DNA of 64,000 nt, taken from positions 620,001-684,000 of the forward strand of contig NZ_CP072829.1 in assembly GCF_017945865.1 (NCBI RefSeq), given 5' to 3'. The position numbers and the translations under genes are program-made. The stretch is from Xiamenia xianingshaonis (lineage in GTDB: Bacteria > Actinomycetota > Coriobacteriia > Coriobacteriales > Eggerthellaceae). Positions 38,602-48,324 of this stretch are shown here, in pieces. The notes beneath the pieces were generated by a model that made no database searches, was not told where the DNA came from, and was given only the letters and a program-made list of their open reading frames with translations. Numbering within the stretch: position 1 is the first letter of the stretch; each line of letters opens with the position of its first letter.

Positions 38602-40133
38602 ATGTGACGGAACATGCCGCCCTGACAAATGAAACCGCCGACGCGCCGAACCATTTGGGGCGCGTCTTAGTCTTGGGGCTGGGGAAAAGCGGGCAGGCGG
38701 CCTGCTTGTATCTGCAGAAGCTCGTCGGCGGGCGCGCGGACGCGCTTGCGGTCGCGGCCGGCGCCGACACGCCGGCGGCCCGTGCGTTCGTGGAAGGGCT
38801 TGACGCGGGCGTGAAGGTCGCGTTCGGCGACGGCGGCGTGCGCGAGCTGGCAGAAGCCGCCGGTGCCGACGCAGACGGCTTTGCGTTCGACCTGTGCGTG
38901 GCCAGCCCCGGCATACCGCCGCATGCGGACCTGTACCGCGACGCGCTTGCCTGCTCGGCCGAAGTGGTGTCCGAGCTGGAGCTGGCCTGGCGCGAAAGCG
39001 GCCCGGACGCGCGGTGGGCCGTGGTGACGGGCACGAACGGCAAGACGACGGTCACGTCCCTGCTCGCGCATCTGCTCGCCGACGCGCAAGGCGGCGTGGC
39101 GGCGGTCGGCAACATCGGCACGCCCGCCATTGAGGCCGTCGCGTCGGGGGCAGTGCGCACGTACGTGGCCGAGGCGTCGTCGTACCAGCTGGCGTCGTCG
39201 CCGCGCCTGGTGCCCGACGTGGCCGTGGTGCTGGGCATCACGCCGGACCACCTGTCGTGGCACGGCGACTTTGATCACTATGCGGAAGCGAAGCTGGCCC
39301 TTGTGGAGCGCATGCGGCTGGCCGGGCGGGGCGCGGCCGTGCTCGACGCCACGAACGACGTCGTGCGCGGCGAGGTGCGCCGCCTGCGCGCGCTGCCGCC
39401 GGCAGCCGGCTTTTCCGTTGTGCCCGTCGGCACCGCTGACGGGCTTGCCAGCGACATGCGCGCCCGCTGTGGCAGCGAAAACGCCGCCTTCGTGGATGCG
39501 GACGGCCTGCTTGCGGTGGGCTTCGGCGCCGACGCGACGACGCTTGGCCCCGCCTCGGCACTGCGCATCGCCGGCGAGCACAACGCCTTGAACGCCTTGG
39601 CGGCCGCTGCGGCGGCGCTCGTTCTTGGCGCGGAGGCGGCCGACGTCGCCGCGCGGCTCGTCACGTTCGCGCCGCTCGAGCACCGCATAGAGCCGTGCGG
39701 CGACGTCGGCGGCGTGGCCTGCTACAACGATTCCAAGGCCACCAACGTCGACGCGACGCTCAAGGCTTTCGCCGCGTTTCCCTCATCGCCCCTCGTGGTG
39801 CTGCTCGGCGGTCGCGACAAAGGCACCGACCTGGCGCCGCTGGTGGCTGCCGCGGCCGCGCACGCCAAGGCCGTCGTCGTGTACGGCGAGGCCCGCTTCC
39901 GCTTCGCCCGGGCGTTCGGCCTGGCCTTCGACGAAGGGATGGGCTGCCCGTACGTGATGGCCGACGACCTGCGCGAGGCGTTTTCTGAGGGGCTTTCGCT
40001 GTGCGACCCGGGCGACGTGCTGCTGCTGTCGCCGGCGTGCGCCTCCTTCGACGAATTCTCTTGCTTTGAAGAGCGCGGGGACGTGTTCAAGGCGCTCGTG
40101 GCCGCGCGTGCGGCGAAGACGGGGAAGGCGTGA
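38598..40133 (+). CDS. murD: UDP-MurNAc-L-alanine:D-glutamate ligase
   Basis: The 511-residue Mur ligase begins with a Rossmann-like domain (VLVLGLGKSGQAACLYL). It has the ATP loop VVTGTNGKTTVTSLL, then EASSYQLASS, the EHRIE segment, and YNDSKATNVDATLKAF, all MurD features. It is ~60 residues longer than E. coli MurD, with Ala-rich insertions. Its start overlaps the mraY stop. Confidence 0.95.
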   Translation: MNVTEHAALTNETADAPNHLGRVLVLGLGKSGQAACLYLQKLVGGRADALAVAAGADTPAARAFVEGLDAGVKVAFGDGGVRELAEAAGADADGFAFDLCVASPGIPPHADLYRDALACSAEVVSELELAWRESGPDARWAVVTGTNGKTTVTSLLAHLLADAQGGVAAVGNIGTPAIEAVASGAVRTYVAEASSYQLASSPRLVPDVAVVLGITPDHLSWHGDFDHYAEAKLALVERMRLAGRGAAVLDATNDVVRGEVRRLRALPPAAGFSVVPVGTADGLASDMRARCGSENAAFVDADGLLAVGFGADATTLGPASALRIAGEHNALNALAAAAAALVLGAEAADVAARLVTFAPLEHRIEPCGDVGGVACYNDSKATNVDATLKAFAAFPSSPLVVLLGGRDKGTDLAPLVAAAAAHAKAVVVYGEARFRFARAFGLAFDEGMGCPYVMADDLREAFSEGLSLCDPGDVLLLSPACASFDEFSCFEERGDVFKALVAARAAKTGKA

Positions 40134-40138
40134 GTCTC

Positions 40139-41512
40139 ATGGCGGGAAGACTGACGACTTCCGGGAACGAGAACCCGGCCGTTCTGCAGGCTATCGTCGC
40201 AGGCTGCGCGGCCGCTCTTATGCTTACCGGATTGGTCATGATTTATTCGACCGGCTCCATCGAGGCCATCTCGCTGGACTGGTCTCCCGAAAAGTACTTC
40301 CTCAACCAGCTCGTCTTCGCCGTCATAGGGACGGGCCTCGCGCTGGCTCTGTGGCTCTTCGTGCCGTATCGCGTGTGGAACACGCGGCTCATCTACGTGG
40401 GGATTTTAATCGTGTGGCTGTGCTTTATCGGAGTGGCGCTGACCGGCGAGGGCATCTTGGGCGCCCGGCGCTGGCTGGACATCGGGCCGTTCCGCTTCCA
40501 GCCGTCCGAATTCGCCAAGATCGCCTTTATCATGGTGACGGCCTATTTGGTATGCCGCTACCAGGACGGATCGCTGTCGCTGGCGAAGGCCGCAGGCGGC
40601 GCGGCCCTTTGCGTGGCGGCTCCTTTGGCCATGCTGCTCGTCACGCAGTCCGATCTCGGAACGTCGGTCATCTGTGTGGTGGGGATCGGGGTCGCGCTGC
40701 TGTTCGGCGGCGTCCGCCTCAGGTGGCTGTTCGGCGGGTTGGGCGTGCTCTTGGCGCTCGGCGCCGTGGCCATTCTTGCGACGCCCTACCGGCGTGCGCG
40801 CCTGTTCCAGATGCTCGGCCTGATGCCGAGCGATGCGGGGGACGGGGCCGCTTCCTACCAGCTCACCCAGTCGCTCTACACCTTTGCCGACGGCGGCCTG
40901 CTCGGCGTAGGGCTCGGAAACTCGAAGGGAAAGTTCCAGTACCTTCCCGAGGCCGAGACCGACTTCATCTTCTCCATCGTCGGCGAAGAGCTGGGATTCG
41001 CGGGCGCCCTCGTCATCATCGTGCTGTTCCTGGTCATTCTGGCGTGCGCCCTCAAAATCGCGGCATCTTGTCCCGACCCGTTCGGCAGGATGCTTGCCGG
41101 AGGGTGCGCCGCCATGCTCGTGTTCCAGGCGTTTTTGAACATCGCCTGCGTGATCGGCATTGTGCCCACCACGGGCAAGCCGCTGCCGTTTTTGTCCTAC
41201 GGAGGCTCGTCGCTCATGTCAAGCCTCGTCGTCATCGGAATCATCTTGTCGGTTGCGAAGGGCAGCGAGGCGCCCGACGTGCATCGCGAGCGCCAGCAGA
41301 ACTTGCGAGTCGTCAGCCATGGCGAGCCGTACGTGCCGCCCCGCTCGCAGTGCCATGCGGTTGACCAGGGCTTTTCGGCGTCTGCCGGGTACGCTTCCGG
41401 CCGCAGCGGCGCTGCGGCCTCGCACGGGCGCTACGCCGCAGCCGCCCGGCCCTCCTCGTCCAGGCGGGAGTCGTTCGGGGTGCAGCGGCCTTACGGACGA
41501 TCAAGGAGGTAG
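40139..41512 (+). CDS. ftsW: Septal peptidoglycan polymerase FtsW (SEDS family)
   Basis: The 457-residue protein has ~10 transmembrane helices. SEDS signatures are YSTGSIEA, GARRWLDIGPFRFQPSEFAKIAF, the ASYQLTQSLYTFADGGLLGVGLGNSKGKFQYLPEAETDFIFSI loop carrying the catalytic Asp, and PTTGKPLPFLSYGGSSL. A ~90-residue cytoplasmic Ser/Arg-rich tail follows. ATG 40139 fits the GGGAAGG site; GTG 40130, overlapping the murD stop, is an alternative. It polymerises lipid II with FtsI. Confidence 0.94.
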   Translation: MAGRLTTSGNENPAVLQAIVAGCAAALMLTGLVMIYSTGSIEAISLDWSPEKYFLNQLVFAVIGTGLALALWLFVPYRVWNTRLIYVGILIVWLCFIGVALTGEGILGARRWLDIGPFRFQPSEFAKIAFIMVTAYLVCRYQDGSLSLAKAAGGAALCVAAPLAMLLVTQSDLGTSVICVVGIGVALLFGGVRLRWLFGGLGVLLALGAVAILATPYRRARLFQMLGLMPSDAGDGAASYQLTQSLYTFADGGLLGVGLGNSKGKFQYLPEAETDFIFSIVGEELGFAGALVIIVLFLVILACALKIAASCPDPFGRMLAGGCAAMLVFQAFLNIACVIGIVPTTGKPLPFLSYGGSSLMSSLVVIGIILSVAKGSEAPDVHRERQQNLRVVSHGEPYVPPRSQCHAVDQGFSASAGYASGRSGAAASHGRYAAAARPSSSRRESFGVQRPYGRSRR

Positions 41513-41514
41513 CC

Positions 41515-42624
41515 ATGCGCGTCGTTTTGTCGGGCGGGGGAACCGCCGGCCACATCAATCCGGCCCTGGCGTTGGCCGAAGAGCTTGAAGACCGCGGCTG
41601 GGACGTGCGCTTCGCCGGCACGCCGCGGGGCATCGAGAGCCGTCTTGTTCCAGAAGCAGGTATTGATTTCAAACCGTTTGAGGCCCAGGGCTTCGACCGT
41701 GCGCATCCGATGACGCTGCCCCGCGCCCTTGCGAAGATCCAGAAGAGCACGACGCAGGCGAAGAAGTGGTTCGCCGCCGAGCGCCCCGACGTCGTCGTCG
41801 GCTTCGGGGGCTACGTGTGCATTCCCGTGGGGCGGGCCGCCGAGCAGATGGGCATCCCCGTCGTGGTCCACGAGCAGAATTCCGTCATGGGCATGGCGAA
41901 CAGGTATCTCGCGAAGAAGGCGGCGGCGGTGTGCCTCACCTACGAGCATGCGGCCAAGGACGTCGGCGACGCCTCGAAGGTCGTGGTGACGGGCAATCCC
42001 GTGCGCAAAAGCGTGTTCGACGCGTCGCGCGAAGAGGGCCGGGCGGCCTTCGGCGTGCCTGACGACGCGACGATGCTGCTGGTCACCGGCGGAAGCCTGG
42101 GCGCCCGCCACCTGAACCAGGCCCTGGTGGCGCTGAAAGGCCGCCTGCTTGCCCACGACGGCTTGCACGTGGTGCACGTCACCGGCCCCAAGGAGCTTGC
42201 AAGCGTGCAAGAAGCGCTCGCGCTTTCGCCGGACGAGGCCGCCCGCTGGCAGGTGCTGGGCTATACCGACCAGATGGGGCTTGCCATGGCGGCGGCCGAC
42301 GCCATCGTGTCGCGGGCCGGAGCCACCTCGCTCGCCGAGATCTCGGCGCGGGCGCTGCCGGCGCTGCTCGTGCCGTTTCCCTATGCCACCGAAGACCACC
42401 AGACGATGAACGCGCAGGCCTGCGTGGACGCGGGCGCGGCGCTTGCCGTGTCCGACGCCGACGTGGAAGGCGAAGGCTTTGCCGACGCGCTCATGCGCCT
42501 GGTCGAGGACGAATCGCTGCGCACATCGATGCGCGCAGCCGCCCAGGCCGCGCCCACCAAAAACGCCGCGGCCCTGCTGGCCGACCAGGTGGAACGCGCC
42601 GCCCGCACCGCCGCAGCCTCGTAG
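41515..42624 (+). CDS. murG: Lipid II synthase (GlcNAc transferase)
   Basis: The 369-residue GT-B enzyme starts MRVVLSGGGTAGHINPALALAEEL with the first G-loop. It has GFGGYVCIPVG, VVHEQNSVMGMANRYLAKKA and TGNPVR, then the donor-binding VTGGSLGARHLNQAL and RAGATSLAEISA. It converts lipid I to lipid II at the inner membrane face. The ATG sits 2 bases after ftsW's stop behind CAAGGAGG. Confidence 0.96.
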   Translation: MRVVLSGGGTAGHINPALALAEELEDRGWDVRFAGTPRGIESRLVPEAGIDFKPFEAQGFDRAHPMTLPRALAKIQKSTTQAKKWFAAERPDVVVGFGGYVCIPVGRAAEQMGIPVVVHEQNSVMGMANRYLAKKAAAVCLTYEHAAKDVGDASKVVVTGNPVRKSVFDASREEGRAAFGVPDDATMLLVTGGSLGARHLNQALVALKGRLLAHDGLHVVHVTGPKELASVQEALALSPDEAARWQVLGYTDQMGLAMAAADAIVSRAGATSLAEISARALPALLVPFPYATEDHQTMNAQACVDAGAALAVSDADVEGEGFADALMRLVEDESLRTSMRAAAQAAPTKNAAALLADQVERAARTAAAS

Positions 42625-42796
42625 GCCCCGCGCCTGTCGCCGCCCAGCCGCTCCCGCAGCGGCCGTGCCCGAAACGTGAAAGTTGCGCAAAAGGGCGCAC
42701 GGGGCCGCGCGCGTTGGGCTATAGTGACCAGAATCTCGGAAATAAATCAGTGTTTCCCTAGGCTAACAAACGAATGATCCAGCGAAGGACAAGGGT

Positions 42797-44221
42797 ATGG
42801 AAGACAAGCCTCTCACGCGACTCCATTTCATCGGCATCGGCGGCGTCGGCATGAGCGGCATCGCCCGGGTCGCGCATGACCAGGGCATCAAGGTGTCCGG
42901 GTCCGACCTGAAGGAGAGCCGCTACACCAAGCAGCTCAGAGAAGCCGGCATCGACGTGTTCATCGGTCACAGCCCCGACAACATCCCTGCGGGCGATCCG
43001 GTCGTGGTCGTGTCCACGGCCATTTTGGACAACAACCCCGAGTACCGGGCGGCCAAAGAGCGCGGCTTGGAGCTGTGGCACCGCGCCCAAATGCTCGCGC
43101 GGCTCGGCGAGGGCTTGGAAACGCTTGCGGTGGCCGGCACCCACGGCAAGACCACCACGTCCTCGATGCTTGCGAGCACCCTGCACGAAATGGGCGAAGA
43201 CCCCACGTTCCTCATCGGCGGCATCGTGCGCGCCTTCGGCACGAACGCCCACTCGGGCACGGGAAGCGCCTACGTGGTGGAGGCCGACGAAAGCGACAAG
43301 TCGTTTCGCCACCTGTCTCCTTCGGCGGTGCTCGTGACGAACATCGAGGCGGACCACCTCGACCACTACCGCGACCTCGACGAGATCTACGAGAAGTTCT
43401 CCGCGTTCATCGCGTCGGTGCCCGAGCGCGGCGGCGTCGTGGTGGTCTGCGGGGAAGACCCCGCGCTCGTGCGCATCGCCCGCGCGACGGGCCGCACCCT
43501 GTTCACCTACGGCTTCGGGGCCGACTGCGACATCGTCGTGCGCAGCTTCGCCGCCGAAGGGGTGGGCAGCCGCTTTCTGGTGCAGCTGCCCGACGGGCAG
43601 GCCGTGTCGGTGTCGCTGCGCCAAAACCCCGGCATCCACAACGCGCTCAACGCGGCGGGCGTCATCGGCCTTCTGTGGGCCAAGGGCTTCGACCCGGTGG
43701 CCGCCGCCTCGGCGCTCAGCACGTTTGCCGGCGTCCGCCGCCGCTTCGACCTGGTCGGAAAGGCCGACGGCGTCACCATCGTCGACGATTACGCGCACCA
43801 TCCCACCGAAATCGCCGCCACGATCAAGGCGGCTTCGGGCCTTGGCTACAATCGCATTCACGTGGTGTTCCAGCCGCACCGCTACTCTCGCGTCGGCCTG
43901 TTCACCGATGTGCTGCGGGACGAGTTCGCCTGCGCGTTCGACGACGCCGACCTGCTCACGTTCATGGACGTGTACTCCGCCGGCGAGGCCCCGGTGCCGG
44001 GCGTGTCGGGAAAGACGTTCCTTTCCGTCGTGCTCGACCACGAAGGCTGCCCCGAGGCGCACTACGTTCCTCGGCGCATCGAGCTGGCAGACGCGCTGGC
44101 CGCCCAGGCCCGTCCTGGCGACCTGATCATCACGATGGGCGCCGGCGACGTGACGGCGGTCGGCCCTGAGCTGCTTGACGTCCTGGCTGCCCGCGAGGCG
44201 GCCCGGACCCGGGCGGAATAG
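42797..44221 (+). CDS. murC: UDP-N-acetylmuramate:L-alanine ligase
   Basis: The 474-residue Mur ligase begins with HFIGIGGVGMSGIARVA and has the ATP loop AGTHGKTTTSSMLAS near residue 114, VVEADESDKSF, and the C-terminal DDYAHHPTEIAATI. It adds the first amino acid of the stem peptide. A 172-base gap before it breaks the tight packing. It contains TATAGT at 42720-42725, a possible -10 for an internal promoter, though no good -35 is seen. Confidence 0.95.
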   Translation: MEDKPLTRLHFIGIGGVGMSGIARVAHDQGIKVSGSDLKESRYTKQLREAGIDVFIGHSPDNIPAGDPVVVVSTAILDNNPEYRAAKERGLELWHRAQMLARLGEGLETLAVAGTHGKTTTSSMLASTLHEMGEDPTFLIGGIVRAFGTNAHSGTGSAYVVEADESDKSFRHLSPSAVLVTNIEADHLDHYRDLDEIYEKFSAFIASVPERGGVVVVCGEDPALVRIARATGRTLFTYGFGADCDIVVRSFAAEGVGSRFLVQLPDGQAVSVSLRQNPGIHNALNAAGVIGLLWAKGFDPVAAASALSTFAGVRRRFDLVGKADGVTIVDDYAHHPTEIAATIKAASGLGYNRIHVVFQPHRYSRVGLFTDVLRDEFACAFDDADLLTFMDVYSAGEAPVPGVSGKTFLSVVLDHEGCPEAHYVPRRIELADALAAQARPGDLIITMGAGDVTAVGPELLDVLAAREAARTRAE

Positions 44222-44228
44222 GAGCTTC

Positions 44229-45164
44229 ATGGCGGCAAAACACGCATCTCCCGTGCAAGCCCTGCTCGTTGACGAGGCCTTCGACGGCGAAGTGTTTCCC
44301 CACGAGCTGCTGGCGAAGCACACGTCGTATCGGCTGGGCGGCCCGGCCCGCTTCTACGTCGAGGCGTCTTCGGTCGGGGCGCTGCGCCAGCTGGTGGACA
44401 CGTGCGCCGAGCACGGCACGCCTTGGACCATCATGGGGCGCGGGTCGAACCTGCTCGTCGCGGACGAGGGCTTTCCCGGCGTCGTCGTGACGCTCGGGCG
44501 CGACTTTCGCACGTTCCGCTTCGACGAGGAGGCCTCGCGCTTTTCGGTGGGGGCCGGCGTGCTGCTGTCCTCGGTCGTGCATGACGCGTTTCGCCGCTGC
44601 CTCGAAGGGCTCGAATTCGCCGTGGACATTCCCGGCACGGTCGGCGGGGCGCTGCGCATGAACGCCGGCACGCGCGAGACGGGCATCGGCGATCGCGTGG
44701 CGTCGGCGACGGTGCTGCGGGCGGGCACGGGCCTGGTGCGCCTCGAGGCCGACGACCTTGCGTGGGGCTATCGCCGCAGCCCCTTTCTGCCCGACGACGT
44801 CATCGTGGAATGCGAGCTTTCCGTCACGTCGGGCAACCCCTTCTATATCCGCAGCAAGATGGAGGCGGCGCACACCCGCCGCCGCAAGACCCAGCCGCAG
44901 TCGAAGGCCACGTGCGGCAGCGTTTTCCGCAACCCGGAAGGAGGGTCCGCAGGCCAGCTCATTGAAGAGCTGGGGCTCAAGGGCAGCCGCATCGGCGGCG
45001 CGTCGGTGTCTGACGTGCATGCGAACTTCATCGAAAACGACGGCACCGCCTCGGCCCAAGACGTGTCAGACTTGATCGAGATGATCCAGGAAAAGGTGGA
45101 GCAGGCCCATGGCATCAAACTACAGCCGGAAGTCCGGTTCCTCGGGTTCGCGCAGGACCGCTAG
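44229..45164 (+). CDS. murB: UDP-N-acetylenolpyruvoylglucosamine reductase
   Basis: The 311-residue FAD enzyme is the shorter type II form. It has HTSYRLGGPARFYV, the FAD-binding IMGRGSNLLVADEGF, GIPGTVGG-like DIPGTVGGALRMNAG, YRRSPF with the catalytic Tyr region, and CGSVFRNPEGGSAGQLIE containing the Ser. It reduces enolpyruvyl-UDP-GlcNAc to UDP-MurNAc. RBS TAGGAG precedes the ATG. Its last 56 bases overlap ftsQ. Confidence 0.95.
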   Translation: MAAKHASPVQALLVDEAFDGEVFPHELLAKHTSYRLGGPARFYVEASSVGALRQLVDTCAEHGTPWTIMGRGSNLLVADEGFPGVVVTLGRDFRTFRFDEEASRFSVGAGVLLSSVVHDAFRRCLEGLEFAVDIPGTVGGALRMNAGTRETGIGDRVASATVLRAGTGLVRLEADDLAWGYRRSPFLPDDVIVECELSVTSGNPFYIRSKMEAAHTRRRKTQPQSKATCGSVFRNPEGGSAGQLIEELGLKGSRIGGASVSDVHANFIENDGTASAQDVSDLIEMIQEKVEQAHGIKLQPEVRFLGFAQDR

Positions 45165-46119
45165 CCCGCGCCGGTCGGAAGGCGGGCGCCCCTATGCCGC
45201 GCGTCCGTCGTCGGGCTATGTGCCGTCGGGCCATGGACACAATTCGTCCGCCTCGCGGCGCCGTCCGCAGCAGCCCGATCCGCGCCTGCGCTCCGTTACC
45301 GTGCGCGACATCGAGCGGGCCACGCGCCAGAAGCGGGCCCGCCAGACGTATCGCCGCCGTTTGGTGTCGCTTGGCGTGGCAGCGGCGCTCGTGGTCGTGC
45401 TCGTGGGCGCAGGCGTCTTTCTGTACCATTCGAGCGTCTTTCAGATAGAAAGTGTCTCGTTCAACGGCGCCGAGCACCTTACGAACGAAGAGATGGTGGC
45501 CCTGGCCGACATCGACGAGGGGGCGACGCTGCTCAACATCGACGTGTCGGCCTTGCGCGAGAACCTGCTGGAAGACGCGTGGATCGAAGAGGTGGCCGTG
45601 CACCGGGTCTTTCCCGACTCGCTCGAGGTCGACGTGACCGAGCGCACGGTGGCGGCCGTCGTGGAAGTGCCCACCTCCGACGGCGCCGACACGAAGGACT
45701 GGGCCATCGCCTCTGACGGCATGTGGCTCATGCCCATTCCGAAGAAAGGCACCGAAGAGGCCGAGCGCACGAGCGAGCGCGTCTACGAAGACGCCGCCGG
45801 CGCCCTGCACATCACCGAGGTCCCCTACGGCACGCAGCCCAAGGTGGGCGAGCGCTGCGACGACGCGAACGTGAACAACGCGCTGTCCATCGTCGACGGC
45901 CTGACGACCGAGCTGGCCGACCGTGTGACCAGCGTAAAGGCCACCGAAACCGAATCGACGACGCTCACTATCAAAGACGGCCCCGACATTGTGTTCGGCA
46001 CCGACGAACACGTGCGCGAAAAAGAGCGGGTCTGCCTGCAGATCATGGAAGACCACCCTGAAGGCGTGGCCTACATCAACGTGCGCACCGTCGATCGGCC
46101 CACCTGGCGGGCGCTGTAG
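45109..46119 (+). CDS. ftsQ: Cell division protein FtsQ/DivIB
   Basis: The 336-residue protein has a ~85-residue basic, Ser/Arg/Pro-rich cytoplasmic region, a transmembrane helix (VSLGVAAALVVVLVGAGVFLY), a POTRA domain (FQIESVSFNGAEHLTNEEMV) and the FtsQ beta domain ending in a D-R-P-containing segment. The start lies 56 bases inside murB, with GGTGGAG upstream, a long overlap for two essential genes. It scaffolds FtsL and the septal synthase. Confidence 0.9.
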   Translation: MASNYSRKSGSSGSRRTASPRRSEGGRPYAARPSSGYVPSGHGHNSSASRRRPQQPDPRLRSVTVRDIERATRQKRARQTYRRRLVSLGVAAALVVVLVGAGVFLYHSSVFQIESVSFNGAEHLTNEEMVALADIDEGATLLNIDVSALRENLLEDAWIEEVAVHRVFPDSLEVDVTERTVAAVVEVPTSDGADTKDWAIASDGMWLMPIPKKGTEEAERTSERVYEDAAGALHITEVPYGTQPKVGERCDDANVNNALSIVDGLTTELADRVTSVKATETESTTLTIKDGPDIVFGTDEHVREKERVCLQIMEDHPEGVAYINVRTVDRPTWRAL

Positions 46120-46254
46120 CAAGGCTGTGCCTGGGCCTGCGCCAAGCTTCGGGCCGGCGGCGTCCGCGGTTTTTCCTGCGGTTTCCCGTTGCCGACGGAT
46201 ATAGCGCCGTATCGCCAGATTGTGTGCGTACGCCCCCGTTCATAAGGGGATAAT

Positions 46255-46282
46255 TTGCAAATTGCGGGTTTATGTGTACAAT
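46255..46282 (+). promoter_or_regulatory. Probable ftsZ promoter
   Basis: TTGCAA (46255-46260), a 16-base spacer and TACAAT (46277-46282) preceded by TG (extended -10). It lies ~70 bases before the ftsZ ATG, in an AT-rich patch of the 231-base gap after ftsQ. Confidence 0.75.
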
Positions 46283-46350
46283 ACCAGCACGTAAACCCGG
46301 AAATCAGGAGCCCTTTCCAACAGAAAGAGACCCATAGCGTGGAGGATAAG

Positions 46351-47472
46351 ATGCCTAAGAATCTCGGCGAACATCTGGCGGTCATCAAGGTCGTCGGCGT
46401 AGGCGGCGGCGGCACCAACGCGGTGAACCGCATGGTGGAAGCGGGGGTTCGCGGCGTTGAGTTCATCGCCGTGAACACCGATCGACAGGCATTGCTCATG
46501 TCCGATGCCGACAAGACCATTCACATCGGCGAAGAGCTCACCCGCGGTCTGGGCGCTGGCGCAAACCCCGAAGTGGGCTGCCAGGCGGCCGAGGAAAGCC
46601 GCAACGAGATTCGCGAGGCGCTGGCCGAGGCCGACATGGTCTTCGTGACGGCCGGCGAAGGCGGCGGCACCGGCACGGGCGCCGCGCCCATCATCGCCGA
46701 GATCGCCCGCGAGGAAATCGGCGCGCTGACGGTGGGCATCGTCACGAAGCCGTTCTCTTTCGAAGGGCGCACGCGCCGCAACCAGGCGGAGCAGGGCATA
46801 GATCTGCTGTCCCAAAAAGTGGACACGCTCATCGTCATCCCCAACGACCGCCTGCTTGAGATCGTCGACAAGAAAACGTCGATGCTCGACGCCTTCCGCA
46901 TCGCCGACGACACGCTGCGCCAGGGCATCCAGGGCGTGACGGACCTCATCACTATTCCTGGCCTCATCAACCTCGACTTCGCCGACATCCGCACGGTCAT
47001 GAAGGACGCCGGCACCGCCATGATGGGCATCGGCGTCGCTCGCGGCGAGAACCGCGCCCTTGACGCGGCGCTGCAGGCCACGAACTCCAACCTGCTCGAC
47101 GCGGCCATCGCCGGCGCGTCCCGCGTGCTGTTCTCCATCGCCGGCGGCCCGGACCTCACGCTGACCGAGGTCGACGAAGCCGCCCGCACGGTGGAAAGCT
47201 GCGCGGACGAGAACGCCAACATCATCTACGGCCAGATCGTCGACGAGGGCATGGGCGACGAGATCCGCATCACGGTCATCGCCACGGGCTTCAAGATGAA
47301 CGCCCAGGCCCAGCAGTCCATGGATTTCGGCCGCAAGGACCTGTTCTCGGACAACGTGCCTCAGCCGATAAGCCAGATGCCGCCGAGCACGTCGTACGCG
47401 TCGCTGACCTCCACGCCGGGCCGCTTCGACGACGAAGACTACATTCCGGACTTCCTGAAGCGTCAGCGCTAA
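46351..47472 (+). CDS. ftsZ: Cell division protein FtsZ
   Basis: The 373-residue tubulin homologue has [17 protein letters not shown], the GTP signature [16 protein letters not shown], the T7 loop [11 protein letters not shown], and a C-terminal peptide [14 protein letters not shown]. That peptide matches the actinobacterial type that binds SepF. It polymerises into the Z-ring. GGAGG precedes ATG 46351. No ftsA is adjacent, so SepF (49088) is the likely membrane tether. Confidence 0.98.
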   Translation: MPKNLGEHLAVIKVVGVGGGGTNAVNRMVEAGVRGVEFIAVNTDRQALLMSDADKTIHIGEELTRGLGAGANPEVGCQAAEESRNEIREALAEADMVFVTAGEGGGTGTGAAPIIAEIAREEIGALTVGIVTKPFSFEGRTRRNQAEQGIDLLSQKVDTLIVIPNDRLLEIVDKKTSMLDAFRIADDTLRQGIQGVTDLITIPGLINLDFADIRTVMKDAGTAMMGIGVARGENRALDAALQATNSNLLDAAIAGASRVLFSIAGGPDLTLTEVDEAARTVESCADENANIIYGQIVDEGMGDEIRITVIATGFKMNAQAQQSMDFGRKDLFSDNVPQPISQMPPSTSYASLTSTPGRFDDEDYIPDFLKRQR

Positions 47473-47476
47473 ACCG

Positions 47477-48322
47477 TTGGACGAAGCGCTTCCACAACTG
47501 CCCCTGCCTCGACTCGACGCGCGCTCTTTCGGTGCGCGTCGTCTTGTCATGCTGACCGACGAGGCCCTGTCGCAGGCGGTCGGCGTGCGCATCGCGTTCA
47601 CCGGGCGCGACGGGGGTGTGTCGGGAGGCGCGTTCTCGTCCCTCAACTTGGGGTTGCATGTAAGCGACGACGCGGACGCGGTGCTCGAGAACCGCCGGCG
47701 CGTGCTTGAGGCGCTTGAGGCGCCGACTGTGGCGTGTCTGACGTGCAACCAGGTCCACGGAACGCACGTGGTCGTGCTGAACGACGCGGACGATCTGACG
47801 GCCGTGCAGCGCGAGGCGCAGGAAGGCTGCGACGGCGCGGTCGTTGCGGCGGCGAACACGCCGGCGCTGCTGTGCTTTGCCGACTGCGCCCCGGTCATCG
47901 TCGTTTCTCCCACAGGCACGTTTTCCGTCGTGCATGCAGGCTGGCGGGGCGCCGTGGCCGGCATCGCGTCGAAGGCTCTGCGCGCCATGGCGCAGGCGGA
48001 CGGCTGGGCGGACGCGGCGGCCTATGCGCGGGGCTGCAACCTCTACATCGGCCCGCATATCGGCGTGGAATGCTTCGAGTGCGGCCCTGACGTGCAGCAA
48101 CGTTTTCTCGACGCTTTCGGGCCGGCGTGCGTGCGGGCAGACGGCCATGTTAGCCTGATGGAAGCCATTGCGGCGGACGCATGCGCCGCCGGCGCGTCGC
48201 GCGAGCGCGTGGCGTGCGCAAACGTGTGCACGCGCTGCAACGACCAGGCATACTTTTCCTATCGCGCTTCAGGCGGCGTCTGCGGGCGCCACGGCGCGGT
48301 CGCGTTTCGGAGGGAGGACTAG
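47477..48322 (+). CDS. pgeF: Peptidoglycan editing factor PgeF / multicopper-oxidase-like (YfiH, laccase domain)
   Basis: The product is 281 residues from TTG 47477; ATG 47549 would give 257 and neither has a clear ribosome site. Motifs are SLNLGLHV, CNQVHGTHVVV, LLCFADCAPVIV and VVHAGWRGAVAG, giving the Cys and His residues of the active site. Members remove wrongly incorporated residues from the first stem position of UDP-MurNAc precursors. That fits its place 4 bases after ftsZ and among mur genes. Confidence 0.88.
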   Translation: MDEALPQLPLPRLDARSFGARRLVMLTDEALSQAVGVRIAFTGRDGGVSGGAFSSLNLGLHVSDDADAVLENRRRVLEALEAPTVACLTCNQVHGTHVVVLNDADDLTAVQREAQEGCDGAVVAAANTPALLCFADCAPVIVVSPTGTFSVVHAGWRGAVAGIASKALRAMAQADGWADAAAYARGCNLYIGPHIGVECFECGPDVQQRFLDAFGPACVRADGHVSLMEAIAADACAAGASRERVACANVCTRCNDQAYFSYRASGGVCGRHGAVAFRRED

Positions 48323-48324
48323 GC

